DNA from: Rutstroemia sp. NJR-2017a BVV2
Lineage: Eukaryota; Ascomycota; Leotiomycetes; Helotiales; Rutstroemiaceae
Direction: 5' to 3'
Assembly (NCBI GenBank): GCA_002946415.1
Contig: NJPS01000024.1
Span: 310,001-374,000 of the forward strand
DNA length: 64,000 nucleotides
Every line of letters starts with the position of its first letter. Position 1 is the first letter of the stretch. Below are positions 10,377-21,105 of this stretch, in pieces. The notes below the pieces were generated by a model. The model searched no databases. It was not told the DNA's origin and was given only the letters and a program-made list of their open reading frames with translations. A program made the translations under genes and the position numbers.

Positions 10377-11684
10377 GGGGCAAGCATTTAAGATCATATA
10401 AGATGCGGAGACAGAAACACCACACGGGAGAAAGGGCTCAGTCTGGTTTGTAAGATCACATTTGGCTGCAGATGGGGTGCAGGTGGGTAGATGGGAAACA
10501 TATGGAGCAATTCCAAAAGCAAGCAAGCAAGCAGGAAAATAATAAGCTACCATAAGAAAGAATCTTTAATACGAATCTTTGTACTGTGCCTTCGGTTGGT
10601 AGTGTGGGCGTTTCTTTGAGGCTTGATCAATATCGTTGCGAGAATAAGGGACGGGACGAAGACGGGCTGTGATTTAGACAGGCTGACTGACGTAGGTGGA
10701 GATGCTTTACAATCCATCTACTTGACTTCTCTGCATGGAATATATCTACCTGCCACCTACAATGACAACCTAGTAGCGCAACGAAGCCACGCACATACTT
10801 CTGACCACAAGTACATAGTGATAGCAATAGCGACGGTAATTCCGAGCTCATAAAGAAATTTCGTAATCCATCACGCCTCATTCGTTCCCTGCAACGTAAA
10901 TGCAGCATGCAAAAATACCCCGCCAACGATGTGGGGGTGTGATCTAGGGTTTTCTTGTCGACCCCTGAATTTGTGCGCTTGAGCCTTGAGGTAAGCAAAG
11001 GTGTTTCCGTAGAGCTGGATACGTGTGATGGCAAGGAGACGTCGATGCATTATGTATCATGTCGAGGGAAGAATTTTCTTGCTGTGTGCTGGGGCTGCTT
11101 CTTTGATAGATGATAGATGACAGATGATAGATGACGAATATAGGTGTTACAGTAACATTTCTCCTCATATCTTTCTACAACCGTGGCCGGACCCCGACTC
11201 CGTGCCCTCTCATCTTATCTCATCTCATCCATCTATCTCATCATCCCAACTACGCCGCCATCGGCCTCCCTCTCCCTCTCCCTCCCCTCTCCTCTTTTCG
11301 TCACCCTTCGCTTATGAAAATTTTGATTTTGATTTTGCGTCTTGCTTTGGCCGATCTTGGCCCCCGCCTCGAGAACACCTTATCGACCAATCAAAAGCCA
11401 CCAACACAATCTGAGCCACGATTTAATGAACAAAGCGGCACTCAACATTTTTCCCTTCTTCTCTCCTGCACCAACTTTTTCTTCTTTTTTGCATCGTCAC
11501 TCTGTCACTCTATCGCACTAACAGCTAAACCACTCCACACTCCACTGTTTTTTGACTTCACCTGAACAAAAACTCCTCCTGCCTTAGTCCAATTCCTATA
11601 CATCCAACAAAATCCAACCACAACGTTTCGACTTCCTGACCTCTTATTCTGATCTATCAGCTACGAATAGACAAAGTCGCGCGT
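10377..11684. other. Intergenic plus CPA1 promoter/leader
   Basis: About 1.3 kb. The right part (11200-11640) is CT-rich (runs of ctccctctcc) as in strong fungal promoters and leads into the CPA1 5' UTR. Open frames here are low-complexity and overlap each other, so none is called. A short GATA-containing repeat lies at 11105-11135. Confidence 0.5.
11105..11135 (+). repeat. Short gatagatga tandem repeat
   Basis: Four loosely repeated copies of gatagat/gacagat lie in the region upstream of CPA1. The repeat contains several GATA cores, so it could bind a GATA factor, or simply be microsatellite slippage. Confidence 0.5.
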
Positions 11685-12047
11685 ATGAGTGGGCGCTCGT
11701 CAGTTTTTACATCTCAGGTATGTTCTTGACTCGGTGCTGTTGCTTCCACTCCTTTGTCTCCGCGATGTGTCACTCAATTGAGTTCACCACCTCTTATCTC
11801 TGCCCTCGAGGATCAACCTGCCATTGCTGCTAGTGGCGGATAGTTACCTGCCCGTCCTCGTCATATCAATTTTCTTCTTTCATTCACTTCAATTGAGCTT
11901 CTAGAATACTCTCAACTAACATTGCCGTCACAGGATTATATCTCAGGTTCGCAACCCTCCTCTTGAATGACCCCTCTAACGATGCCCTGACCGCCGATAT
12001 CCTAACCCCTCTCTCTAGATCACATCTGGAAGGCTTCAGTCAACTGA
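11685..12047 (+). CDS. Arginine attenuator peptide (AAP) uORF of CPA1, three exons
   Basis: A 24-codon uORF upstream of CPA1 assembled from 11685-11717, 11934-11946 and 12019-12047; introns 11718-11933 and 11947-12018 are both GT...AG. Exon 1 encodes MSGRSSVFTSQ, exon 2 DYIS, exon 3 HIWKASVN after a split Asp codon. It has the same length as the Neurospora arg-2 attenuator peptide and keeps its core: VFTSQD, the essential Asp12, Tyr13, Asp16-His17 and Trp19. By family knowledge the nascent peptide stalls the ribosome at its stop codon when arginine is high, which blocks scanning to CPA1. The uORF stop lies 60 nt before the CPA1 ATG. It is too short for routine gene callers, and its interruption by two introns hides it in genomic DNA. 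Confidence 0.9.
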
Positions 12048-12107
12048 AATAGCCTTCGAATACCTACCGCTTAAAATTCTACTATCAACCTAAAACTCCA
12101 CTCCAAA

Positions 12108-13604
12108 ATGTTCTCCCGATTCATCAAGCCTGCGGCTTTCAAGCCCACCGCACAAGGCGTCCAAGCTCGATTCGCACAACAGACTCGATTCCTCGCTACA
12201 GTTGAAGGAAGTGCTGGTCGTGCCATGCCATTTACTCGTCCGCGTGCTACACCTATCTCCCATGACCGAGCTACATTCACGATTAGGGTATGTTGGTTGG
12301 TTGGCGGTTGATGGTTGAATGAGTCAGAAGACTGACAGTGACACAGGATGGCCCGGTCTTCCACGGCAAATCATTTGGCGCAAAGTCCAACATTTCTGGT
12401 GAAGCCGTTTTCACAACCTCTCTTGTTGGATACCCAGAATCCATGACCGACCCTTCTTATCGTGGACAAATCCTGGTCTTCACTCAACCTTTGATTGGAA
12501 ACTACGGTGTTCCTTCATCTGCTAGGGACGAGCATGGACTTTTGAAATACTTCGAGTCGCCAAACATTCAATGTGTTGGTGTGGTGGTCGCCGATTATGC
12601 TGAGAAGTACAGTCACTGGACTGCTGTGGAGAGTTTGAGTGAGTGGTGTGCTCGTGAGGGTGTGCCAGCCATCTCAGGTGTTGACACTCGTGCTATTGTC
12701 ACCTATTTGAGAGAGGTGGGATCCTCTTTGGCCAGAATCACCATTGGAGAGGAATACGATGCCGATCAAGACGAAGCCTTCATTGACCCCGAACAAATTA
12801 ACTTGGTCAAGAAAGTTAGCACCAAGGCACCATTCCATGTCAGCTCGGCAAATGGAGACATGCACGTTGCAGTCATCGATTGTGGTGTTAAGGAGAACAT
12901 CTTGAGAAGTTTGGTCAGCCGTGGTGCAAGCGTCACCGTTTTCCCTTACGATTTCCCAATCCACAAGGTTGCTCACCACTTTGATGGTGTCTTCATCTCC
13001 AACGGACCTGGCGACCCAACCCATTGTCAAGAGACTGTCTACCATTTGAGCCGATTGATGGAATCTTCTCAACTTCCAGTCTTCGGTATCTGTCTTGGAC
13101 ATCAATTGCTTGCTCTTGCTTCTGGTGCACGTACCATTAAGCTTAAGTATGGTAACCGTGCTCACAACATTCCGGCTCTTGATTTGACTACAGGACAATG
13201 TCACATTACTAGTCAAAATCACGGATATGCTGTTGATACTACCACTTTGCCATCGGAGTTTAAGGAATACTTTGTTAACTTGAATGATGGATCTAATGAA
13301 GGTATGAATTAGTTGAATTTCGCGTTACATTAAATTCAGTTAGCTAACAAAACATCCAGGTATGATCCACAAGACCCGCCCAATCTTCTCAACACAATTC
13401 CATCCTGAAGCCAAGGGTGGACCAATGGATTCCGCGTACCTCTTCGATATGTATATCGAGAACGTCAAGAGCTACAAGAAGAATCAGGCTGTGTACCCGG
13501 CTGGGAAGGATAACAGACCTAATCCTCTGTTGGTGGATATTTTGTCGAAGGAACGCGTGGGTGTGGCGCCTACTCCGGCGGCGAGACAGGCTGCTGCTGC
13601 TTAG
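12108..13604 (+). CDS. CPA1: Carbamoyl-phosphate synthase arginine-specific small chain, mitochondrial
   Basis: Exons 12108-12287, 12347-13301 and 13360-13604; 459 residues, close to Neurospora ARG-2. The first 40 residues are basic and Ala/Phe-rich ([20 protein letters not shown]), a mitochondrial presequence. [12 protein letters not shown] to about 150 is the CPSase small-chain N-terminal domain. A class I glutamine amidotransferase domain follows, with [11 protein letters not shown], the nucleophile Cys near residue 309 in [13 protein letters not shown], and the His-Glu pair in [10 protein letters not shown]. The enzyme releases ammonia from glutamine for the large subunit, giving carbamoyl phosphate for arginine synthesis. 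Control by the AAP uORF upstream is read from sequence. A TGAGTCA box sits in intron 1. Confidence 0.97.
12320..12326. promoter_or_regulatory. TGAGTCA, Gcn4/CPC1-type site in CPA1 intron 1
   Basis: The heptamer TGAGTCA is a perfect TGA(C/G)TCA site, the target of Gcn4/CPC1, the activator of amino-acid synthesis genes. It lies in the first intron of CPA1, an expected target gene. A 7-mer can occur by chance, so this is suggestive only. Confidence 0.4.
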
Positions 13605-13827
13605 GTAGGAAGTGTGAGGTGTAAGGGTGTAAGGATGGGATGGGGGAGATGATGGGGTTTGAGCGGAGATGAATGAGGGGTGGAGGGGAGGGGTAGGGGA
13701 AAATAGGAGTGAGATGAATTTGGGAAATTGTAGGGTGGGAATTAGTACATTGGCGTTATTATAGTGCTATTGATATGAAATTCAAATTTGAATTCAACTG
13801 AATTACAATTTGAAGTCTGAGTCCAAA

Positions 13828-16345
13828 CTAATAAGAACTATCAATCCAACTTTCCCAATCGTCTCCCAAGACCGCCGTGTTGCTTACGGCGGCTGTGGCT
13901 TTGGTTTCCTGTATGGTTGTGATGTATTAGCGATCCTGACGTAAATCAGGAAAGGGAAATGGAAAGGGAAAGGGAAGACGTACGTATACCCTAGCAGAAG
14001 TACTCGAGCCGGCGCCGGTGTTGGCGTATTCTTCGAAGATTCTGTGTGAGGGGAGGAGTTAGCGATTTGCTCTTTGTGTGTATCCTATCTCTATCCCGCC
14101 TCTTCTTTCATCAACTCCCATAAAAGGCAGAGTTTGGAAGATGAAAAGAGGGAGAGGAGTGAGATGTAGATGAAAACATAGAGTCGAGATATAAATAAAT
14201 AAAAAGGCCAGGAAGAATCAAGAATAAACAGCAATGTAAAAGAACGTAGTAAGAGAAGAAGAACTCACGGCGTAGCCCCATCCGCAAGGGTAGTCCAGCC
14301 TGCGGCGTTGATTATGTCGGTCAGGACCGAGTTTTGAAACATCACCCGCGCGAGGACGCGCCAGGGACGACCCAGGTAGACTTTGCTGGTTAGGGAGGTG
14401 GTGACGGAGGAGGCGGTTGTGATCTAAGGGAGGGGGAGGACGGGGGTGTTAGTAGAGGTTTGGTAAGTTGTGGGGGGTTGGAGGGAGGGGGGTAGAGGTG
14501 GAGTTTGAGGGGTGAAGTATTAAGAAGGAGTGTTCAATGGGGAGAGGATAAAGATACTAGGGCTGAGTATTGAGGGGGTGGGTAAGAACAGGGGTAAAAA
14601 ATAAGGATAGATAGGTCGAGAGATGGGTTTTGATAGGGCGGGGGTGAAGTATTGAGGTAGTCGGATAAGAGAGGAAAATGAGGAATAAGAAAGAAAGGGG
14701 AGGTGGGTCAGAGTTCGTAGGGAGGAGAGGAAAAAACGGAGGCGAGGAATTCGAAGAGATGACTTCCTAGAAGTATAGGGAGAGAGAAAGAAAAGGAAGA
14801 GAGTAAAAAGCAAGCTGGTTTCATAAAGGAATATAGTTTGGGTAGAATAGAGAAGGAAAAAGAACATACAGTACTACTATCAATCACAAACCATCCGGTC
14901 TCCGAAGCAGTAGTTCTCGAACTAGCTGTGATTGCTCCTCCTCCGTTGGAAGCAATTGTACCTAATCATGTCAGTTGGTAATCCTGAGATGCCCACTCAC
15001 GACTGCCCGCCCTTTGAAGTGAAGAGGTTGTAAAAGGGAAGAAACTTACATTCGCCAAACCAGACGGAGGCATCGCCGAATATGTAGTCCACAGCCCCTG
15101 GGGTGGTTGAAGTTAGTGTTTGTATCGAGTATTGGGAATTGACGATTTGAGAGTGGGGGGTTAAGGGAAGGAGGGGGGGGGGGGGAACAGAAATGAGGGC
15201 GAAATGAAAACAGAAATGAGCGAGAAAAACATACCTTCAATATAACAATTCGAATAATACTGTTTCCCAGCCTTGACATACAAAGTATCTTGATAACCCG
15301 TGAATGAACATCCGTAGAAGCCTTGTTTATCACCGTTGGCTGTCACTGCGACGGCCTTGGAATTGTCAGCACAGAAACCACATGTAAAAGTTTTTCCAAA
15401 GGCATATAAAATCAGAGTTGGGCACACAGTGAAATGCACCCAGGATTAAAATCCAAAACCTCTTCCAGCCAGGAATAGAAACACCATCCAGAAAAACCGT
15501 GGAATATCCACGATTTCCTGGGTGAAGATGCCATGCAAAAGAAGAAGAAAGAGAACTAAACATCGAAGAAGAGAAACACACCTGAGCTCCAGATCCATAC
15601 GTATTCTTGAAGATGATATTATACGCCTTGAAGTTCGCACTCACGATATTGGCGGTCGAACTCGCGTCGAGAGTTCCTGCTACGGGGGAGCTGATGCTGT
15701 GGGTGATGGTGACGGCGTTGTTTTTGTAGGATGAGGTGCTGTGGGGGTTGTTAGCTGTATGTCTAGCTTAACAGTATGCAAGTTTGATAGATGCGTGTGA
15801 TAGTGGTGTTGTTTTGGTGGTGAGGGTGGGTTTGTGAGGGGTGCTTTGGTGGGAGAGGGGAGATATTTGTACTGCTTTTCCATGCCATATACGATGTGTC
15901 TCCATCTAGGAAACGATACATAGCGCTTGGAATATAAACACAGCTGGGACAAGAACACAGCTAGAAAACATCCCCAACTCCCAAAACCAACCTCCGCACC
16001 TCCAAAACCCCCCCAAAACCAAAAGAAGATGAAAAAAACCTACTCAGTAGTATACCCATAAACCGTCAAAGCACCCTTATAATTAACCGTAATCTGCTCC
16101 TCGTACGTCCCGCTGTAGATAAAGATACACGCCGCAGCAGTCGACGAACCCAAGGCTTTCAACGCTGCTCCCACAGTGCTGTATTCCCCGGACTTGGTGC
16201 CGCTGCCCCGAACAGTTAGACACCCGCTGGGGGTGCTGGTGCGTGCTGTGCGCTTTTCGAGGAGGGGGGTTGCGGTTGCGGAGAGGGTGAGGGTGAGGAG
16301 GAGTAGGAGAGTGTGTGAGAGAGAGGGGAGGGAGAGGGAGGGCAT
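13828..16345 (-). CDS. Secreted pectin methylesterase (CE8), eight exons
   Basis: Exons 16345-16044, 15738-15582, 15355-15235, 15097-15050, 14961-14870, 14423-14269, 14041-13984, 13908-13828; 337 residues in a consistent frame. Residues 1-25 are a signal peptide (hydrophobic HTLLLLLTLTLSATATP) followed by a KR cleavage site. Carbohydrate esterase 8 hallmarks: CIFIYSGTYEEQITVNYKG, GFYGCSFTGYQDTLYVKAGK with the catalytic Gln-Asp, NCYIEGAVDYIFGDASVWF with the second Asp, and the substrate Arg in SKVYLGRPWRVLARV. It removes methyl esters from cell-wall pectin so that depolymerases can act. Seven introns, five longer than 130 bp (up to 446 bp), are unusual here. It stands head-to-head with the GH28 gene, suggesting co-regulation. 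Confidence 0.92.
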
Positions 16346-18018
16346 GGTTGTGGTGGGGGAGGTTGATGGTTAGATGGGAGAGGTGGGATGGTTAGATGGG
16401 AGAGGTGGGATGGGTGGGAGATGGATGGGTAGTTGGTTATATATATGTTTGCTCATAGATGTCACTCTGCGAAAGTGGTGTGACTTTTCTGTTTGCATGT
16501 GGAGAGAGAAGAGTGGATCTCCCTCGTTTTCCTCTGCAAAGGTCCAATTCGATAGATAAGAACTACTAGCGCACTATACGTACCCATATTAACATCGTAT
16601 TCTATACACTCCATCCTTCGCTTGCACGAGAATCCGTTGGAGTTCCTCCGGATTTCCGACGCTAAGCTGGTGCTGGGTATTTCTATCCCAGTCGCGCCAG
16701 TACCGGTCGTACGAATACAGTAAGTTATCGAACGCTGACAGCTCCACAACTAAATCGGGAATGACCATTGGGATAAGAACGGATAAGAACCTCTTGGAAA
16801 ACTGCGGGGCAGACATAAATACGTATGCTTCTAACTGTATGTGCTTCTAAGTATATATACGTCTAACTGTAAACATACAGATTTTTACGGAGGGAACTTT
16901 TTTCAGTTTTCGCTCGCATGCAGGATTAGACGCTAGAGTCTTGAGATCAAAATGTTCGTTTCTTGGCTAGGAGAATATGTCACCGGTTCATGTTGTCAAA
17001 TATACGGCCTTGTGTGTGCTGGGGAGGGGTGAATCTAAGAGGTACATGGTGACGTTTACTTGCATATCAAAAATTGTGCGCACAGTGTAGTTTATTTGAT
17101 TAAAATTCAGATGCAGCACAATGAAATTTTGATTATCTGTAAGTTGAGAGATAATCTGTAGATATTAACGTACCATTCGCATGTTCGTATGTATTGTAAT
17201 AATAGTAGAGTACTTAAGAACAGCCTTTTTGTGCTTGATATTCGACTTCGCTGTGGTACTAGGCACTAGCACTGTAAAGGGCTAACTACCAGGAAAACGG
17301 CTACCCGGCATTAGCGCTACCATCACCTCCGATGAATGAAGGTTATTTTCTCTACATCGTGCTATCTAAAACTTTAACTTTTCTTCATAGGGAGTATAGC
17401 ATAAAGAGCCACGAGGTACTGACACGGTAATTGAGACGCCTGTACGAAGACCATCTACCTTATATAACACAGTTCCCTCGGAAATGAAAGGGGGGTATCG
17501 TATCGCGCGCAGACCACCACGTGGCCACACAAGCGCGCATTCAGGCTGAACTGATTCCAAGCCCGCAAGATTAAGTGCTGATGACCCGCCAGCAAGCCCG
17601 AACCGGGAACTCGGGCGGCATTAAACTTCGAGCTAGTTTCCCATTTTGTCCCAAGTAAACAAAAACCTGGGGATGAAACGTACCTATTTGGGCGCTTGAC
17701 CAGGGTGTCATGAGATATACCGACGGAACTACTTCGTAGGTACGCTGCGACGGTTAAATATAGCGTCAGGGGATGCCATACGTGGGATTTTGGAAACGAG
17801 TAAGGATATGGGGGGGAGAGACGATCTTGGACTATTACACTACTCCTGACGGAAAATATCTCCCCGTCGGTATAAAGTGAATGATGAATTGGACTTCCAA
17901 GGCAATGTAGAAAAGTAATTGAAGTAAGTGACCAGAAAACAGCCACCATCGCGTTATTTCTCCTATCGTGATTTTCTTTCCTTGCTGTTGATACTGTCGT
18001 CGTCGACCGCTTGTCAAT
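16346..18018. other. Shared upstream region of PME and GH28 genes
   Basis: A 1.67-kb region between divergent pectin genes, presumably with both promoters. Near 16380-16440 there is a purine-rich run of gatgggagaggtggg repeats. A 75-codon minus-strand ORF (16816-16589, starting MSAPQFSKRFLSVLIPMVIP) looks protein-like but has no partner exon that I can see and may be a gene remnant. Another minus-strand ORF (18039-17455) is not supported. Confidence 0.45.
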
Positions 18019-19257
18019 ATGTTCTTCACACCCAATCAAGTGGCACTAGCCATATCACTCCTTTCCACCACAGTCTATTCCTCACCCACTCCCATCCTCA
18101 ACGAAATCACCCCCGTTCTTGCCAAACGCGCAACTTGCACACCTGCATCCGCCGGCTATTCCGGTACCGACGACGTCCCTGCGATCACCGCAGCCATCAA
18201 ATCATGCGGCAGTGGCGGCACCATCGTCTTCCCAGCCGGCGTCCAGTACACGATTCGCAGCACTCTCGACTTCACCGGCTGCTCCGGATGCACATTCAAC
18301 ATCGAAGGTACCCTCAAAGTATCCGACGACCTCGACTACTGGGAAGGTAAAAGAGCCATCTTCTACATGAACGGCATCAAAACCGCCACCATGCAATCCC
18401 TCACCGGAACCGGCGTTATCGACGGCAACGGCCAAGCCGCATACGACTACTTCGCACAGAACAGTTCCTACGCGCGCCCAACCCTGCACTACATAACGGG
18501 CAGCTCATCAGGTATAACGATCAAAAACCTGCAGGTCAAGAACCCCCCAAACGTCTTCTTCAGCGTAACCGGCAGCTCCACGAACATCGTCTACTCGGGC
18601 CTAACCATGACCGCGAAATCCAAATCCGACTACGCACCCAAAAACACCGACGGTTTTGACGTCGGCGCCACCACCAACGTCATCCTGAGAAACATCGTCG
18701 TCTCCAACCAAGACGATTGCATTGCGTTCAAGCCCGGTGCGAATTACGTCACTGTGAACAGCATCTCCTGCACCGGCTCGCACGGTATCTCCGTCGGGTC
18801 ACTGGGCGGCGGGGCTGGGTCCACCGATACTGTGAAGAATGTATACGTCTCCGCAGCCACAATGATCAACTCCACCAAAGCCGTCGGCATCAAGCTATAC
18901 CCCGGGGGCAGCGCGCACGGCACCGCAGTCGTCAGCAATGTCACCTTCGACGGCGTCACAGTCAAGAACTGCGACTGGGCGGCGCAGATCCAGAGTTGTT
19001 ATGGGGGGAATACATCCTATTGCTCGAGTTATCCGAGCACGGCGTCGGTGACGGGCGTGTATTTTAAGAATTTCAAGGGCACGACTTCGTCGAAGAACAC
19101 TCCGAGTGTGGCGAATTTGGATTGTCCTTCGGCGGGGACATGCGATATTAATTTCTCGAATTGGGCGGTGACGCCGACGAGTGGAAGTGCGAAGTTTTTG
19201 TGTGCGAATGTGGATTCGTCGACGGGTTTGACTTGTACTTCTGGGGCTTCGGGGTGA
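18019..19257 (+). CDS. GH28 pectinase, xylogalacturonan hydrolase-like
   Basis: Intronless, 412 residues. A signal peptide (about 1-21, VALAISLLSTTVYSSPTP) is followed by a pro-region ending in LAKR. The beta-helix GH28 motifs are NTDGFD (209-214), the catalytic Asp pair in NQDDCIAF (232-233) and GSHGISVGSLG with His255. The fourth motif, RIK in classical endo- and exopolygalacturonases, reads GIKLYPGG here (Lys292), which I associate with the xylogalacturonan hydrolase (XghA) branch. The enzyme would act outside the cell on substituted galacturonan. Subfamily is inferred; family membership is certain. An AATAAA lies about 70 bp after the stop (19325). GC content is visibly higher than in the flanks. 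Confidence 0.9.
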   Translation: MFFTPNQVALAISLLSTTVYSSPTPILNEITPVLAKRATCTPASAGYSGTDDVPAITAAIKSCGSGGTIVFPAGVQYTIRSTLDFTGCSGCTFNIEGTLKVSDDLDYWEGKRAIFYMNGIKTATMQSLTGTGVIDGNGQAAYDYFAQNSSYARPTLHYITGSSSGITIKNLQVKNPPNVFFSVTGSSTNIVYSGLTMTAKSKSDYAPKNTDGFDVGATTNVILRNIVVSNQDDCIAFKPGANYVTVNSISCTGSHGISVGSLGGGAGSTDTVKNVYVSAATMINSTKAVGIKLYPGGSAHGTAVVSNVTFDGVTVKNCDWAAQIQSCYGGNTSYCSSYPSTASVTGVYFKNFKGTTSSKNTPSVANLDCPSAGTCDINFSNWAVTPTSGSAKFLCANVDSSTGLTCTSGASG

Positions 19258-19891
19258 TGTGGAGGTGCTGGCTTTTTAGATGTAGATATTTGTTTTTCCA
19301 AATGTATATGGTTTCGGTAGGTTTAATAAAAATGTAAATATTTGAAGAGAGGGTGTTTGTACAATGAAAATGTGAGATGTTTTAATATATTTGTGGTCAT
19401 CTCAAAAGTCACGCTATATCTCGGGTAGTTTCGGTGGTTTCGGGCTCAACCTAAGTGAGTTAACCGCTATTTTTGGGGCGCCACCTCCCTGTGGCTGGAG
19501 TCTACACTTATGTATTATGTTAATGTTCAAACTCTTCGGTCTGTATAACTGTACATGGTGAGTGCTATAGATTCTTCGATTAAAGGCCAATTGTTCTTCT
19601 ATTCATAAAATGGGAACAAACAATTCGCGATCCAGGATACTTGAGAACATCGTGCATGTCCTGGTAAATAGTGCTGTCCGAAGAGGTACCATTTGCCCGC
19701 TGAGACCTGCCCCTCAATTTGATGATGTCGAACTTAAGTGGATTCTCAGTAACAAGGATCGTATTGATGTATCTACCGGCAAATCGCCTGCCATGACGAA
19801 TAGAAATATTTAATTGCAAGCGCCTAATCCATAAACGCAGCAAGCACACCTATTGCCCTCTCGAAGGATACAACCAAAAAGTTATTCCAAG
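19258..19891. other. 3' intergenic between convergent genes
   Basis: Some 630 bp between the stop codons of the GH28 gene and the next minus-strand gene. It contains AATAAA at 19325-19330, likely the GH28 polyadenylation signal. No further gene seen. Confidence 0.45.
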
Positions 19892-20769
19892 TCAAAACGG
19901 CATAACACCCAGTACGTCCGGCCCGTGGATCCCCCCAACCCTAAAGTCGTTCCCATCGTCCTCTAAAAGGTATCGATCTTCTGCAGCTTCCGACGATACC
20001 TCAACCTTCTGCAACTTCGTACGATACACCGTAACCCACAGCACATCCTCAAAGTCTCTCAACCCCGCCCTATTCAATCTAAATTCCCTCGGAATATCGA
20101 AGCGCTTCACAAGCGGACCATCACTACCGCATCCCACCAGTATAACCAGAACCTTCGTCTTTGGAGGGAAAACCACAGCTGGACTCAAGACCAGATCGCG
20201 ACCCCACGAATGAAGCGTCTCCGCGGCGCCTGCTCTCCCCATCGCGAACTTCATTCCCCCAATTGCCCTTCTGATTTTTAAGCTTTGAGTATCCATTGAT
20301 TGGGGGAAATAGAAGACGGCGATTTCTGCGAGGCGGGACAGAATGGTTTGAGGGTCGGCGGTGGGTTTGAAATGGACGGTGATGCTGTACTTGCGTCGGT
20401 GCGGGTTGAGGAGCGGGGCCAATTTATGTTGGTGCCATTGGTGGGAATGTCTAGAAGTGGTATTAGTAGATGGAGATATGGCGGGACGGGAGATAGTATG
20501 GTTGCTTACTCTATTAGGGACCCCCTGTGATTGTAACGTACTGGCGAGCCTTTAAACACGGCAAGATCGGTGAGGCTATCCCATAGTGTGTAATATATGA
20601 ATACCTTAGGGTCCTCGATAGCTGGGCCGTAATAAACTCCCTGGCATCCTTTTGCTGTTGAAGCGAAAGTCAGGTATTGAAGGAGGATTTCCAAATAACT
20701 TATTCCTTGGATACGAGATTCGAGTGTTTGGGCCAGATGAACTATGTTCAAATCTGTGATAACGTCCAT
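19892..20769 (-). CDS. Dimeric alpha/beta-barrel (ABM-like) protein
   Basis: Two exons: 20769-20510 and 20450-19892, intron gtaagc...ttctag; 272 residues, ATG in MDVITDLNIVHLAQ. Residues 35-85 show ASTAKGCQGVYYGPAIEDP, VFIYYTLWDSLTDLAVFKGS: the strand-helix pattern of stress-responsive or ABM-type dimeric alpha/beta barrels, where Trp and Asp in 'WDS...F' are typical. A second, similar half begins KYSITVHFKP and ends WVTVYRTKLQKVEVSSE, so this may be a tandem two-barrel protein. Function is unknown; relatives include small monooxygenases and ligand-binding proteins. It is the last of three co-directional genes with a flavin monooxygenase and an MDR reductase. Confidence 0.6.
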
Positions 20770-21105
20770 GATTGATGTAGAAATAGAATGTTCTTGAGAC
20801 GATATCTGGAGAAAGTGTAGGAGAATCTTTTGAAGGGTGAATATCAATAACAGTTGAGAAGGCTCTTTCCACAAATGCCAGTCGAATTAGACGACACCAT
20901 TGAGCCGTGTAGTTCCTACCATGAACGAGTGAATCAAACAACTTCAACACTTGGTGGGCGAGGTGACTTCCACATCAGAAGTAAGAACTGTCGATGCGCG
21001 AACAATTATTTTGTAGAATCCCAGAAAACTAGAGCTATGTTATACAATATCAACAAATCCCAATGAAAATAAACAAAACAATAAAAAGGAGTCTGATGCG
21101 AACCA

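Noticed and set aside
11124..11565. Two overlapping plus-strand ORFs (96 and 144 codons)
   Set aside because: They lie in the CT-rich CPA1 promoter/leader; the translation mirrors the ctccct repeats.
12674..13222. 182-codon minus-strand ORF
   Set aside because: Antisense to the CPA1 amidotransferase exon, no domain.
17455..18039. 194-codon minus-strand ORF
   Set aside because: Overlaps the start and promoter of the GH28 gene and has no recognisable domain or exon partners.
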